A DNA stretch of 10,432 nt, taken from Bacteroidia bacterium. Its GTDB lineage: Bacteria > Bacteroidota > Bacteroidia > NS11-12g > UBA955. Below, in pieces: positions 1 through 7,442 of this stretch. The first letter of the stretch is position 1. The number at the start of each line of letters is the position of its first letter. Made by a program: the position numbers and the translations under genes. The notes beneath the pieces were generated by a model that saw only the letters and a program-made list of their open reading frames with translations, searched no databases and was not told the origin of the DNA. The stretch lies in the NCBI GenBank assembly GCA_023254645.1, contig JALRLA010000030.1, positions 1 to 10,432 of the forward strand, given 5' to 3'.

Positions 1-146
1 GTATCCTGTTTATCGCCAAAGGGCCAGTGGCCGGCAATTAATGAGTCTCGCAAATTTCTCCGGGTAGAATCACTTGTCTGCGAACAGCCCGCGCTGATCA
101 GAAACAAGGTCATCAAACCCACAAAACCACGAACTTTGCTCTGCAT
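1..146 (-). CDS. Putative lipoprotein, N-terminal fragment (runs off the left edge)
   Basis: Only the first 48 codons lie in the window. The protein starts [20 protein letters not shown] followed by Cys21: basic residues at positions 4 and 6, a hydrophobic stretch at about 8-19, and a Ser-Ala-Gly-Cys lipobox-like site. This predicts export and lipid attachment at Cys21. The lipobox is imperfect because Ser rather than Leu or Val occupies the -3 position, although Leu16 and Ile17 lie just before. A polar, Ser/Thr-rich linker follows. The ATG at 146-144 is the first possible start because an in-frame TGA directly precedes it; an AGGT lies only a few bases upstream. It is divergent from the DUF255 gene, with 22 bp between start codons. 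The mature domain is not visible, so no function can be given. Confidence 0.62.
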   Translation of the reverse strand, partial: MQSKVRGFVGLMTLFLISAGCSQTSDSTRRNLRDSLIAGHWPFGDKQD

Positions 147-168
147 TCACCTGCAAGTTACAGCAAAG

Positions 169-2205
169 ATGAGCCACAATCCTGACGCCTACCCCAACCG
201 ATTGCTTCAAGAAGCCAGTCCGTATTTGCAGCAGCATGCCTACAACCCCGTAGACTGGCAGCCCTGGGGCGATGAGGCTTGGGAGCTTGCGGCAAAGGAA
301 AACAAATTGGTTTGGGTCAGCATTGGATACAGCGCTTGCCATTGGTGCCATGTCATGGAGCATGAAAGCTTTGAAGATCAGGAAACGGCTGAAATCATGA
401 ACCACCATTTTGTCAATATCAAGGTCGATCGAGAAGAGCGACCCGATGTAGACAGCGTATACATGGATGCTTGCCAACTCATGACCGGTCGCGGCGGATG
501 GCCCTTAAACGTGTGCTGCACCCCCGATCGGCGCCCCCTGTATGCCGGCACCTACTTCCCCAATGTACAATGGAAACAACTGCTCTTGCAACTAGCCGAA
601 GGATGGCGCACCCAACCCGATACCTTTCGAGACTATGCCCAGCAATTGATGGATCAGCTCCAGGAAATGCACCAAGCTCCGACTCCCAATGCTCCCAGCA
701 CGTTGACGAGAAAATCCTGGACCGAGGCTTACGAACGATTCAGCCAAGAAATCGACTGGGAATACGGAGGCCTGAAACGCAGCCCCAAATTCATGCTGCC
801 CAATCAGCACGAATACAACCTGGATATCTTGCTGAGCAGTGAATCCGAATCGGCGCGTGAATACTTGCATTTATCGCTCATCAAAATGAGCCAAAGCGGT
901 ATTTACGACACCCTGCGCGGTGGGTTTTACCGCTACTCAACCGATCGCTTTTGGTTTGCACCGCATTTCGAAAAGATGCTGTACGACAATGCTCAGTTGA
1001 TTTCCTTGTATTCCCGAGCTTATGCTTACAGCGATGCCGAGCTTTACAAAGAAATCGCGCATTCTACCCTAACCTTCTGCCGAAACGAATTGTACCAAGA
1101 GGGTGCTTATGGTTGTGCCCTCGATGCTGACTCCGAAGGAAAAGAAGGGCACTACTACACCTTTGCCTATTCCGAACTTCAGACGGCTTTGGATCCGGAA
1201 ACATTCGAATTGGCGCAAGCCCTATTTGAGCCCAAACCCGAAGGCAACTGGGAAGAGGGTCGCAATATTTTGCACGGCGTTCAAGCCCCATTGCAGGTCA
1301 TCCAATCGCTAGTTCTTAACGGGGCTGAATACCAAGATCGCTTGGCCCGAATGAAAGCCCAACTCTTGGACCTTCAAGGCCAACGGGTGCGACCGGGATA
1401 CGATCACAAGCGTTTGTGCTCCTGGAATGGCCTCATGCTCAAGGCCCTCGCTGATGCCGCCTACTACTTAAACGAACCCGACTACCTCGATCAGGCTCAG
1501 GAATTGGCCGATTGGATGTGGGAGCATTTTCGTCGTTCAGAAGGATTGATGCACGCCCATGCCAATGGCCAAGCGTACATAGAAGGGCAATTGGAAGACT
1601 ACGCCCATTTCACGCAAGGATTGTTGGCCTTGTACCAAGCTAACCCTCAAACTGCGATACTAGCCAAAGCCCACCAGCTCATCGCCGAAGCCCTTCCCTT
1701 ATTTTACGACAACAAAACCAAGCAATTGATGTTGCTGCGTCTTGATCAACAAGAACTTCCCATCAACAAGGTTGACAATACCGACGACGTGATCAGCAGC
1801 GCCAATAGCAGCATGGCTCTATGCCTTTGGGAGCTCGGCCTACATTTAGGCGATCAACAATGCAGCCAAATTGCTGAAGACTTGTGGAAGCAAGTAAGCG
1901 AGCAAGCCCTGCAACAGCCTCAATGGAACAGCCAATGGATGCGATTAGCCCAGGCCCTGATGCACGGAGGAATGGAAATTACCCTCTGCGGCCATTTCCG
2001 AACGCCTGAAACGCGGATAGCCTTGGCCCAAAAACTTCCATCATGGGTAAAAATCAACTATGCCGGCAGCCCCAGCATTTGGTCCCAACAAGAACCCGCC
2101 GATCAAGATTTGATATTCGTATGCACCCAAGGCCAATGCTTCGCGCCTGTCAAAACCTTGGATCAGGCTTGGGAACTCATCGACGAAGCCTTTGGCTTAG
2201 AATGA
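169..2205 (+). CDS. DUF255 / YyaL-type thioredoxin domain-containing protein
   Basis: This 678-residue protein has the layout of the YyaL/spermatogenesis-associated protein 20 family: an N-terminal thioredoxin-like DUF255 domain (about 8-165), then an alpha/alpha-barrel region resembling N-acylglucosamine 2-epimerases and glycosidases. Family marks are [21 protein letters not shown] (at 10-30), the redox-type motif Cys57-His-Trp-Cys60 followed by [20 protein letters not shown] (86-95), GRGGWPLNV (107-115), GGFYRYSTD (251-259), [12 protein letters not shown] (266-277) and [14 protein letters not shown] (317-330). No signal peptide is seen, so it is probably cytoplasmic. Length is normal for bacterial members. 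The ATG at 169 is preferred over an in-frame TTG at 136 because the conserved block starts at residue 10 and the TTG would run into the divergent lipoprotein gene. The stop overlaps the convergent Omp28-like gene by 9 bp. The family's biochemical activity is not established, despite the CxxC. Confidence 0.93.
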   Translation: MSHNPDAYPNRLLQEASPYLQQHAYNPVDWQPWGDEAWELAAKENKLVWVSIGYSACHWCHVMEHESFEDQETAEIMNHHFVNIKVDREERPDVDSVYMDACQLMTGRGGWPLNVCCTPDRRPLYAGTYFPNVQWKQLLLQLAEGWRTQPDTFRDYAQQLMDQLQEMHQAPTPNAPSTLTRKSWTEAYERFSQEIDWEYGGLKRSPKFMLPNQHEYNLDILLSSESESAREYLHLSLIKMSQSGIYDTLRGGFYRYSTDRFWFAPHFEKMLYDNAQLISLYSRAYAYSDAELYKEIAHSTLTFCRNELYQEGAYGCALDADSEGKEGHYYTFAYSELQTALDPETFELAQALFEPKPEGNWEEGRNILHGVQAPLQVIQSLVLNGAEYQDRLARMKAQLLDLQGQRVRPGYDHKRLCSWNGLMLKALADAAYYLNEPDYLDQAQELADWMWEHFRRSEGLMHAHANGQAYIEGQLEDYAHFTQGLLALYQANPQTAILAKAHQLIAEALPLFYDNKTKQLMLLRLDQQELPINKVDNTDDVISSANSSMALCLWELGLHLGDQQCSQIAEDLWKQVSEQALQQPQWNSQWMRLAQALMHGGMEITLCGHFRTPETRIALAQKLPSWVKINYAGSPSIWSQQEPADQDLIFVCTQGQCFAPVKTLDQAWELIDEAFGLE

Positions 2206-4422
2206 GGCTTTCACGAAGGGCTGAGTCAACACTTGACCCTCGATCGTTTGGCATCGCACCCAATAAGTTCCAGGATTCAAGTCTGAAACGTTCAATCTCA
2301 AGGAAGGGCTAAAAGTACCCGTACCGTTCATGACCAATCGACCGCTGACATCAATCAATTCCCAATTCGAAAGGACTTTATTTTCTGCCACAACCATGAT
2401 CCAATCGCTTGCAGGATTCGGATACAGCTGCATGGAGCCTATCGCGGCCTGATGTGTATTCAGAGCCAAATCCCACAGGGGCAGCTCATCAACGGCCACA
2501 ATGGGGGCAAAGTCTTCTTGGGTCCAACTGTTTTGCTGGGCTTCCCATGCGTAAGCCAAGACCCGAAAATCAGCCAATTTGCCTCGGCCGGCCACATTTC
2601 CGAAAGGCTCAAAATCAGCCCCATCAGGAATGACGACATCTACGTCTGAAAAGGGGACTTCCAGTGAAAAAGAACGCATGCGCTGCTCACCAGGGGCCAA
2701 GATTTCATGCACATTGCTGATGCTGGGCTCATCGCCACCAAAGAGACTGGCCAAAGCAGCACGCTCATGGGTATAGCCCACCATGGGGTTGTTTTTGCCA
2801 AAGAATAGAGAGTTGCTATCGGTGGTCCAGGCGCTTTTGACCGACTGATTGAACCCAAAGCCCAAACCGCGAACGCTGGTTTCCAACAAACTACCGCCAA
2901 TGTGTACTTCATCAGCCCAACAGTAGTTGCGGGCCGTCACTTTCACATCGCCGGTCATGATCTGGGTCAAGGTATCGTACTGCAAATTCAACACTTCCAC
3001 ATCAAAGGTCTTTTGCTTGGACTGCCAAGCAACTTGCATGGCACCTTCTACCCATTGGTTGGGAGCCATGACAAATCCAGGACCAAAGGTGGGCATGCGA
3101 TTGATGAAAGCAGACGGGTATTCTACTGGATAAAACTCCGAAATAGGCAGGCCCGAATAGCGCTGAAGTACCGGTGACAAACTGGGTTGAATGCCATCGT
3201 AACTGTGGTGCTGAATCCAAGTAATTTGACCAGGAAAGGCACGCTCCAAACTATCCATCCAGTAATCTTGAGCCATGGGGCATTCGCTGCACCAAGAAGC
3301 GGTAAACGATTCCAACAGAAGCTGACCGGTGTCAACAACGCCCGTGCGAGAATCTCTGAACACCAAATGCTGACGAACCGTATCATTGAGCGCATTATTG
3401 TCTCCATCTACGCTCAGGATGTGCATGATTTCATACTCTTGCCCTAAGGTCAATTTGGCAGGGTCAAACTGCGGGTAAAGGCTGTACTCATATCCCTCGC
3501 CCAAGAAATCATTGGTTTCTAAGGGTATGCTCAACAAGGCACTGTCCACCCAAACCCCGTTGGCATAGGTATTGACCATCAATTCACCACCACCCTGGTA
3601 ACCCAAGGCTTGCACGCGAACGGGAATTCCAAAGGGGGATGAAGATGTACCCGAACTCAAGGGGTATTTGCTCAGGTTTTGGTTGTACAAGCCGATTTGC
3701 CAATCGTTGGAATAGGCCCCGCTCCACTCAAAGGTTTGATAACGGTTGTCATGGGTAAAACGGGTGCCATCGTAAATCCAGGCATTGTTTCCCCAAAGCT
3801 GAGCCGATTCCGTATTGTTCCATTGAAGGCCCGTACTCAAATAACGAACCGTATTGCTCATGTCAGCCATTTGCTCCACCACGTGCACGCGGTAGCTGCT
3901 TTCTTCCAATACGATGGAATAGTAAGCATAGCGATTTTGACTGCAAGAAGCCGAGTGAAAACGAATCCACAACTGGCGATGAGGAAAGGTTCCAAACACC
4001 TTGGTATAGACCGCATCGTTGTCACCATCCAAATTCACCCCGCCCACATAAATCACCTTGCTGGGCAATCCAGAAATGGGCATGGTCAAAAATGTATCGA
4101 CCGAAGGCTTAGGCTCACTTGTGGGCTGGCTGAAACTCACATAACCCGTACTGGCCACCCAAAACTCGCTGACGGTCGAACCGGCAAACGCGAAAGGAAA
4201 CGGAATGGACTGCTGAGCGGAATAGGTTTGTTTACCCAAAGAATCGGCCAAGATTTTGGTCCAACCCGCTGATTCGGTTTCGTTGTCCAACTCTTGGTTG
4301 ACAATCTGATTGACGGCATTGGGCGGGTTGGAACCACTACCCATATGAACGAGCCCATACGACTGGGCTTTCAATGGCAAGGCGGCCAGCAGGCTGGCTA
4401 CCACGATCATTCCTTTTCTCAC
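2197..4422 (-). CDS. Omp28-like secreted protein with CxxC motif and T9SS type A sorting domain
   Basis: This is a 741-residue exported protein. A signal peptide covers about 1-19 (hydrophobic [15 protein letters not shown], cleavage near Ala19-Gln20). A beta-rich N-terminal region (about 20-345) has no assignment I can make. From about 363 it resembles the Omp28 family: [20 protein letters not shown], with a thioredoxin-type Cys378-Ser-Glu-Cys381, then a conserved-looking WIQHHSYDG (402-410). The end (about 663-741) is a T9SS type A sorting domain: LYPNPASDW (666-674), [10 protein letters not shown] (688-697), LNPGTYWVR (715-723). It should cross the outer membrane by type IX secretion and be surface-bound or released. 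The GTG at 4422 is chosen because it overlaps the pntB stop (GTGA) and sits 9 nt after GGAGGT; an ATG at 4410 is the alternative. The tail overlaps the convergent DUF255 gene by 9 bp. Whether the CxxC is redox-active is unknown. Confidence 0.88.
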   Translation of the reverse strand: MRKGMIVVASLLAALPLKAQSYGLVHMGSGSNPPNAVNQIVNQELDNETESAGWTKILADSLGKQTYSAQQSIPFPFAFAGSTVSEFWVASTGYVSFSQPTSEPKPSVDTFLTMPISGLPSKVIYVGGVNLDGDNDAVYTKVFGTFPHRQLWIRFHSASCSQNRYAYYSIVLEESSYRVHVVEQMADMSNTVRYLSTGLQWNNTESAQLWGNNAWIYDGTRFTHDNRYQTFEWSGAYSNDWQIGLYNQNLSKYPLSSGTSSSPFGIPVRVQALGYQGGGELMVNTYANGVWVDSALLSIPLETNDFLGEGYEYSLYPQFDPAKLTLGQEYEIMHILSVDGDNNALNDTVRQHLVFRDSRTGVVDTGQLLLESFTASWCSECPMAQDYWMDSLERAFPGQITWIQHHSYDGIQPSLSPVLQRYSGLPISEFYPVEYPSAFINRMPTFGPGFVMAPNQWVEGAMQVAWQSKQKTFDVEVLNLQYDTLTQIMTGDVKVTARNYCWADEVHIGGSLLETSVRGLGFGFNQSVKSAWTTDSNSLFFGKNNPMVGYTHERAALASLFGGDEPSISNVHEILAPGEQRMRSFSLEVPFSDVDVVIPDGADFEPFGNVAGRGKLADFRVLAYAWEAQQNSWTQEDFAPIVAVDELPLWDLALNTHQAAIGSMQLYPNPASDWIMVVAENKVLSNWELIDVSGRLVMNGTGTFSPSLRLNVSDLNPGTYWVRCQTIEGQVLTQPFVKASF

Positions 4423-5966
4423 AGGGACTTGACCTCCGAAACTAATTTTTGCAAGCTGTCTTTGGCATCTCCAAAGAGCATTCCGCACTTGGTATTGTAG
4501 AACAAATCGTTATCAATTCCGGCGTAACCTGCCTTCATGCTGCGCTTCAACACCACAACCTGTTTGGCATTTTCTACATCCAAAATGGGCATGCCGTAAA
4601 TGGGACTTGTGGGATCTGTTTTCGCCGCCGGATTGACCACGTCATTGGCCCCAACCACCAACACCACATCGGTGGTAGCGAATTCGGGATTGATGTCTTC
4701 CATCTCGACCAATTTGTCATATTCCACGCTGCTCTCCGCCAATAATACGTTCATGTGACCCGGCATTCGACCGGCTACAGGGTGAATGGCATACTTCACT
4801 TGGACGCCTTCGCTTTCCAACAAAAGTTCCATTTCGTGGCACACGTGCTGAGCTTGAGCAACCGCCAATCCATAACCTGGAACGATCACCACTTTCGAAG
4901 CGTACTTCATCATGATGGCCACATCTGTAGCTTGCAGTTCGCGAATGCTTCCGCCGGCAGAATTGCCCGCAGAAGCGGCGGCTGAAGCACCGCCTACCTT
5001 GCCCAACAATACATTGGTCAAAGAGCGGTTCATCGCGTTGCACATGACAACCGTCAGGATGGTACCGGCCGAACCTACCAGGACACCGCCCATCAACATA
5101 ACATTGTTGTCGTACAAGAACCCGCCGCAAGCAGCGGCTACACCCGTAAAGGAATTCAGCAAACTGATCACTACGGGCATATCAGCGCCCCCGATGGGAA
5201 GCACAAACAGAATTCCGTATACTGCAGCAATCACTAGCACGATGTAGAACCAAAAAGTTCCATCCAAATAACCCAAGGTATGACCGGCCGCTAAGCCCAC
5301 TACCGAGGCAAGCAGACCCAAGTTGATGAATTGTTGACCGGGCAAAGCCAAGTCTTTGATCTTGCCTTCCAATTTGCCATAGGCAATCATGGATCCTGCA
5401 AAAGAAACCGTTCCGATGATCAAACCTGCATAGATGATGCCCAACTGCGTTTGCATTTCGGCAGCCGCACCGGTCAAAGCCATGACCGCAGCCACAAGGG
5501 CCTGCCCACCTTCTGAATCAACCGAAGCGAAGACGGCCGTCATCTCATGAAATTCCATCAAACCAATCAGGGCCGCACAAGCGCCACCCATACCATTGAA
5601 CAGAGATACCATTTGGGGCATGGCCGTCATTTGCACTTTCTTGGCCATCATGGTTCCTACGATGGTACCCAAGGCAATGGCACCCAGAATCAAGGGCACG
5701 TTGTGCAAGTCTTCGCCTTCTTTGCCGAAAACCAAGGCGGCCACCACAGCGAAAATCATCCCAATGGCGGCGATTTGGTTACCTCTGCGAGCAGTATCGG
5801 GCTTACCCATCATCTTCAATCCCACCACAAAACCGATGGAACCGAGGAGATAGAACAACTCCTGAATGGGGAGAGCTTTGGTCTCATCGGGGTTGAGCAT
5901 GTACCCACCGCCAACACCAATCAAAAGGCCCAGGGCCACATTCTCTAAAGTGAAGTACTTTTTCAT
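4419..5966 (-). CDS. pntB: Proton-translocating NAD(P) transhydrogenase subunit beta
   Basis: PntB carries the beta part of the membrane domain and the NADP(H)-binding domain III of transhydrogenase, which couples inward proton flow to hydride transfer from NADH to NADP+. In 515 residues I see membrane segments to about residue 318, including IGGADMPVVISLLNSF (258-273; Asp262 matches E. coli Asp213), then domain III. Domain III has VVIVPGYGLAVAQAQ (359-373), the HPVAGRMPGHMNVLLAE block (395-411), GANDVVNP (439-446) and KRSMKAGYAG (474-483), whose Lys-Arg-Ser reads the NADP 2'-phosphate. Asn124 replaces E. coli His91. The protein is about 50 residues longer than E. coli PntB; about 32 of these are an N-terminal extension (MKKYFTLENV onwards) with an extra hydrophobic stretch near 10-24. 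The start overlaps the pntAB stop (ATGA) and has a good upstream RBS. Confidence 0.96.
   Translation of the reverse strand: MKKYFTLENVALGLLIGVGGGYMLNPDETKALPIQELFYLLGSIGFVVGLKMMGKPDTARRGNQIAAIGMIFAVVAALVFGKEGEDLHNVPLILGAIALGTIVGTMMAKKVQMTAMPQMVSLFNGMGGACAALIGLMEFHEMTAVFASVDSEGGQALVAAVMALTGAAAEMQTQLGIIYAGLIIGTVSFAGSMIAYGKLEGKIKDLALPGQQFINLGLLASVVGLAAGHTLGYLDGTFWFYIVLVIAAVYGILFVLPIGGADMPVVISLLNSFTGVAAACGGFLYDNNVMLMGGVLVGSAGTILTVVMCNAMNRSLTNVLLGKVGGASAAASAGNSAGGSIRELQATDVAIMMKYASKVVIVPGYGLAVAQAQHVCHEMELLLESEGVQVKYAIHPVAGRMPGHMNVLLAESSVEYDKLVEMEDINPEFATTDVVLVVGANDVVNPAAKTDPTSPIYGMPILDVENAKQVVVLKRSMKAGYAGIDNDLFYNTKCGMLFGDAKDSLQKLVSEVKSL
4432..4437 (-). promoter_or_regulatory. Strong ribosome binding site deciding the GTG start of the Omp28-like gene
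   Basis: GGAGGT on the minus strand lies inside the 3' end of pntB, 9 nt before the GTG at 4422. The spacing favours that GTG over the ATG at 4410, for which the gap would be 21 nt. Together with the GTGA stop/start overlap it argues for translational coupling to pntB. Confidence 0.72.
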
Positions 5967-6280
5967 GCCTTGCCTCCCTTGTCTTTCTTCTTGAACATTT
6001 CGAGCATGCGGTCCGTTACTACAAACCCGCCGACGACGTTCAGGGTACCCAAAACCACACCGACAAATCCCAGCACCAAACTGAAATAATCGTCAGAGTG
6101 AGCCTTTCCCAGCACCAAAATGGCACCGATCAAAACCACACCGTGAATGGCATTGGCACCGCTCATCAATGGCGTATGCAACACCGAAGGAACGTGTGAA
6201 ATCAACTCGATTCCCACGATGATCATCAGAAATATCAAATAGATAAATTCGATATTCTCGTATATAAAATCCAAAATCAT
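5963..6280 (-). CDS. pntAB: NAD(P) transhydrogenase subunit alpha, membrane part (PntAB type)
   Basis: This 105-residue integral membrane protein matches the C-terminal membrane part of E. coli PntA, encoded separately as in the three-subunit enzymes of Rhodospirillum rubrum and Thermus. Three membrane segments are visible at about 10-27, 43-58 and 66-88. The hallmark stretch VPSVLHTPLMSGANAIHGVV (30-49) and the terminal GGFVVTDRMLEMFKKK (84-99) identify it. His46 sits within NAIHG, where E. coli has NAISG; in the Thermus-type enzyme a histidine at this place lines the proton channel. It helps form the proton path with PntB. The gene follows pntAA after 10 nt with no obvious RBS and overlaps pntB by ATGA. 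Confidence 0.95.
   Translation of the reverse strand: MILDFIYENIEFIYLIFLMIIVGIELISHVPSVLHTPLMSGANAIHGVVLIGAILVLGKAHSDDYFSLVLGFVGVVLGTLNVVGGFVVTDRMLEMFKKKDKGGKA
5973..5980 (-). promoter_or_regulatory. Ribosome binding site for pntB
   Basis: AAGGGAGG on the minus strand, inside the 3' end of pntAB, lies 6 nt before the pntB ATG at 5966. It supports the ATGA-overlapping start and hence the long N-terminus of PntB, because the start of the extension, not an internal codon, is the one with the RBS. Confidence 0.7.
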
Positions 6281-6290
6281 ACGGGTCTAA

Positions 6291-7385
6291 TTATTTGCGG
6301 GCTGTGCCGTTTTGTACGATCAAACATCCGTCGACAATTTCGTCGTCGGTATTGAATTCAATTTCTCCTTTGGGGCCGATCAATTTGAGCAGTTCCCAAA
6401 TGTTGCGGGCGAACAATTCAGAAGCATTGGTCGACAAGGTTGAGGGAAGATTGACCGCCCCTACAATGCGGGCATTGCCCAAATCAACCACTTGGTTCGC
6501 TTGGGTCTTGGAGGTATTGCCACCCTGTTCAGCCGCCATATCCAGCACCACCGAACCCTGTTTCATCAAGCCTAGCTGCTCATCGTCAATCAACAAGGGC
6601 GCCTTTTTACCGGGCACCAAAGCCGTGGTGATCACCAAGTCGGCTTGAGCCAATGACTTGTTCACGGCCTCGCGCTGGGCTTTGCGGTATTCTTCACTAG
6701 CCTCTTTGGCGTAACCGCCTTCAGAGCCTACTTCTACCCCTTTTACTTCGATGAACTTGCCGCCCAAACTTTCTACCTGCTCTTTGGTCTCGGGGCGAAC
6801 GTCAGTAGCCTCAACTACGGCACCCAAGCGCTTGGCGGTAGCAATGGCTTGCAAACCGGCAACCCCTACACCAAACACCAAGACCTTGGCCGGCGTTACG
6901 GTTCCCGCCGCCGTCATCAGCAAAGGAAAAATACGATCCAAATGTCCAGCACCTTCAATCACGGCGCGGTAACCCGCCAAGTTGGCTTGGGAACTCAACA
7001 CGTCCATGCTCTGGGCTCGAGAAATGCGGGGAATGGCGTCCAAAGAAACTGCGCTTACCCCTTGGGCCGCCAAGGCTGAAACCGTTTCCGAATTGGACAA
7101 GTGGTACAGCTGAGAGATCCAAGTACTGCCTTTTTGCATGTGGCCGCATTGCTCCAAGCTGGGTGGATTTATCTGAACCAAGCAGTCAGCCTTGTAGGCT
7201 TCTGAGCCACTTACTATACTGGCCCCTGCTTGCTGATAGGCCTCATCCGAAAAGTGGGCTCCCTCGCCCGCATTGGATTCTACTTGCACCGAAAAGCCCA
7301 TTTTAATGAGCTGGGCCGCCACGTTCGGAGTCAAGGCTACGCGCTTTTCTCCGGAACGAGATTCTTTTAAAACGGAAATTTTCAC
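6291..7385 (-). CDS. pntAA: NAD(P) transhydrogenase subunit alpha, NAD(H)-binding domain I (PntAA type)
   Basis: This 364-residue soluble domain I binds NAD(H) and passes hydride to NADP+ held by PntB on the cytoplasmic face. Visible marks: ESRSGEKRVALTP (8-20); PRISRAQSMDVLS (119-131), whose Arg120, Gln125, Asp128 and Ser131 match the hydride-transfer site Arg127/Gln132/Asp135/Ser138 of the R. rubrum enzyme; AGTVTPAKVLVFGVGVAGLQ (160-179) with the Rossmann Gly172-x-Gly174-x-x-Gly177; Asp195 in EATDVRPE at the end of the second strand; and the mobile loop EGGYAKE (222-228) with Tyr225. The family is related to alanine dehydrogenase, but the pntAB and pntB partners settle the call. The start is GTG, with AAGGAAG 11 nt upstream and no other start in the 57-bp gap after the preceding gene. 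Length fits separate PntAA proteins. Confidence 0.96.
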   Translation of the reverse strand: MKISVLKESRSGEKRVALTPNVAAQLIKMGFSVQVESNAGEGAHFSDEAYQQAGASIVSGSEAYKADCLVQINPPSLEQCGHMQKGSTWISQLYHLSNSETVSALAAQGVSAVSLDAIPRISRAQSMDVLSSQANLAGYRAVIEGAGHLDRIFPLLMTAAGTVTPAKVLVFGVGVAGLQAIATAKRLGAVVEATDVRPETKEQVESLGGKFIEVKGVEVGSEGGYAKEASEEYRKAQREAVNKSLAQADLVITTALVPGKKAPLLIDDEQLGLMKQGSVVLDMAAEQGGNTSKTQANQVVDLGNARIVGAVNLPSTLSTNASELFARNIWELLKLIGPKGEIEFNTDDEIVDGCLIVQNGTARK

Positions 7386-7442
7386 TGGTTTCGATTCTTC
7401 CTTGATAGAGAATCCGAATTTAGTGATTTTTCAGCCCCTAAA

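Noticed and set aside
70..477. A 135-codon open frame on the minus strand opposite the start of the DUF255 gene
   Set aside because: It lies antisense to strongly conserved DUF255 motifs and in a different frame from the signal-peptide-bearing lipoprotein that fits this end better.
2225..2237. Inverted repeat GTCAA-CAC-TTGAC just after the DUF255 stop, considered as a terminator
   Set aside because: The stem is only 5 bp with no T-run, and it lies inside the sorting domain of the convergent gene.
3679..4272. A 197-codon open frame on the plus strand opposite the Omp28-like gene
   Set aside because: Composition is that of an antisense frame, with no domain or recognisable motif. The opposite strand encodes a coherent signal peptide-to-sorting-domain protein.
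4423..4488. Longer start for the Omp28-like protein (ATG at 4488)
   Set aside because: It would place 22 charged residues before the signal peptide and overlap pntB by 70 bp. The GTG at 4422 has the RBS and the GTGA overlap.
6291..7385. Alanine dehydrogenase as an alternative identity for the pntAA product
   Set aside because: The families share folds, but the RAQSMD/LSSQ site and the adjacent pntAB and pntB genes identify transhydrogenase domain I.
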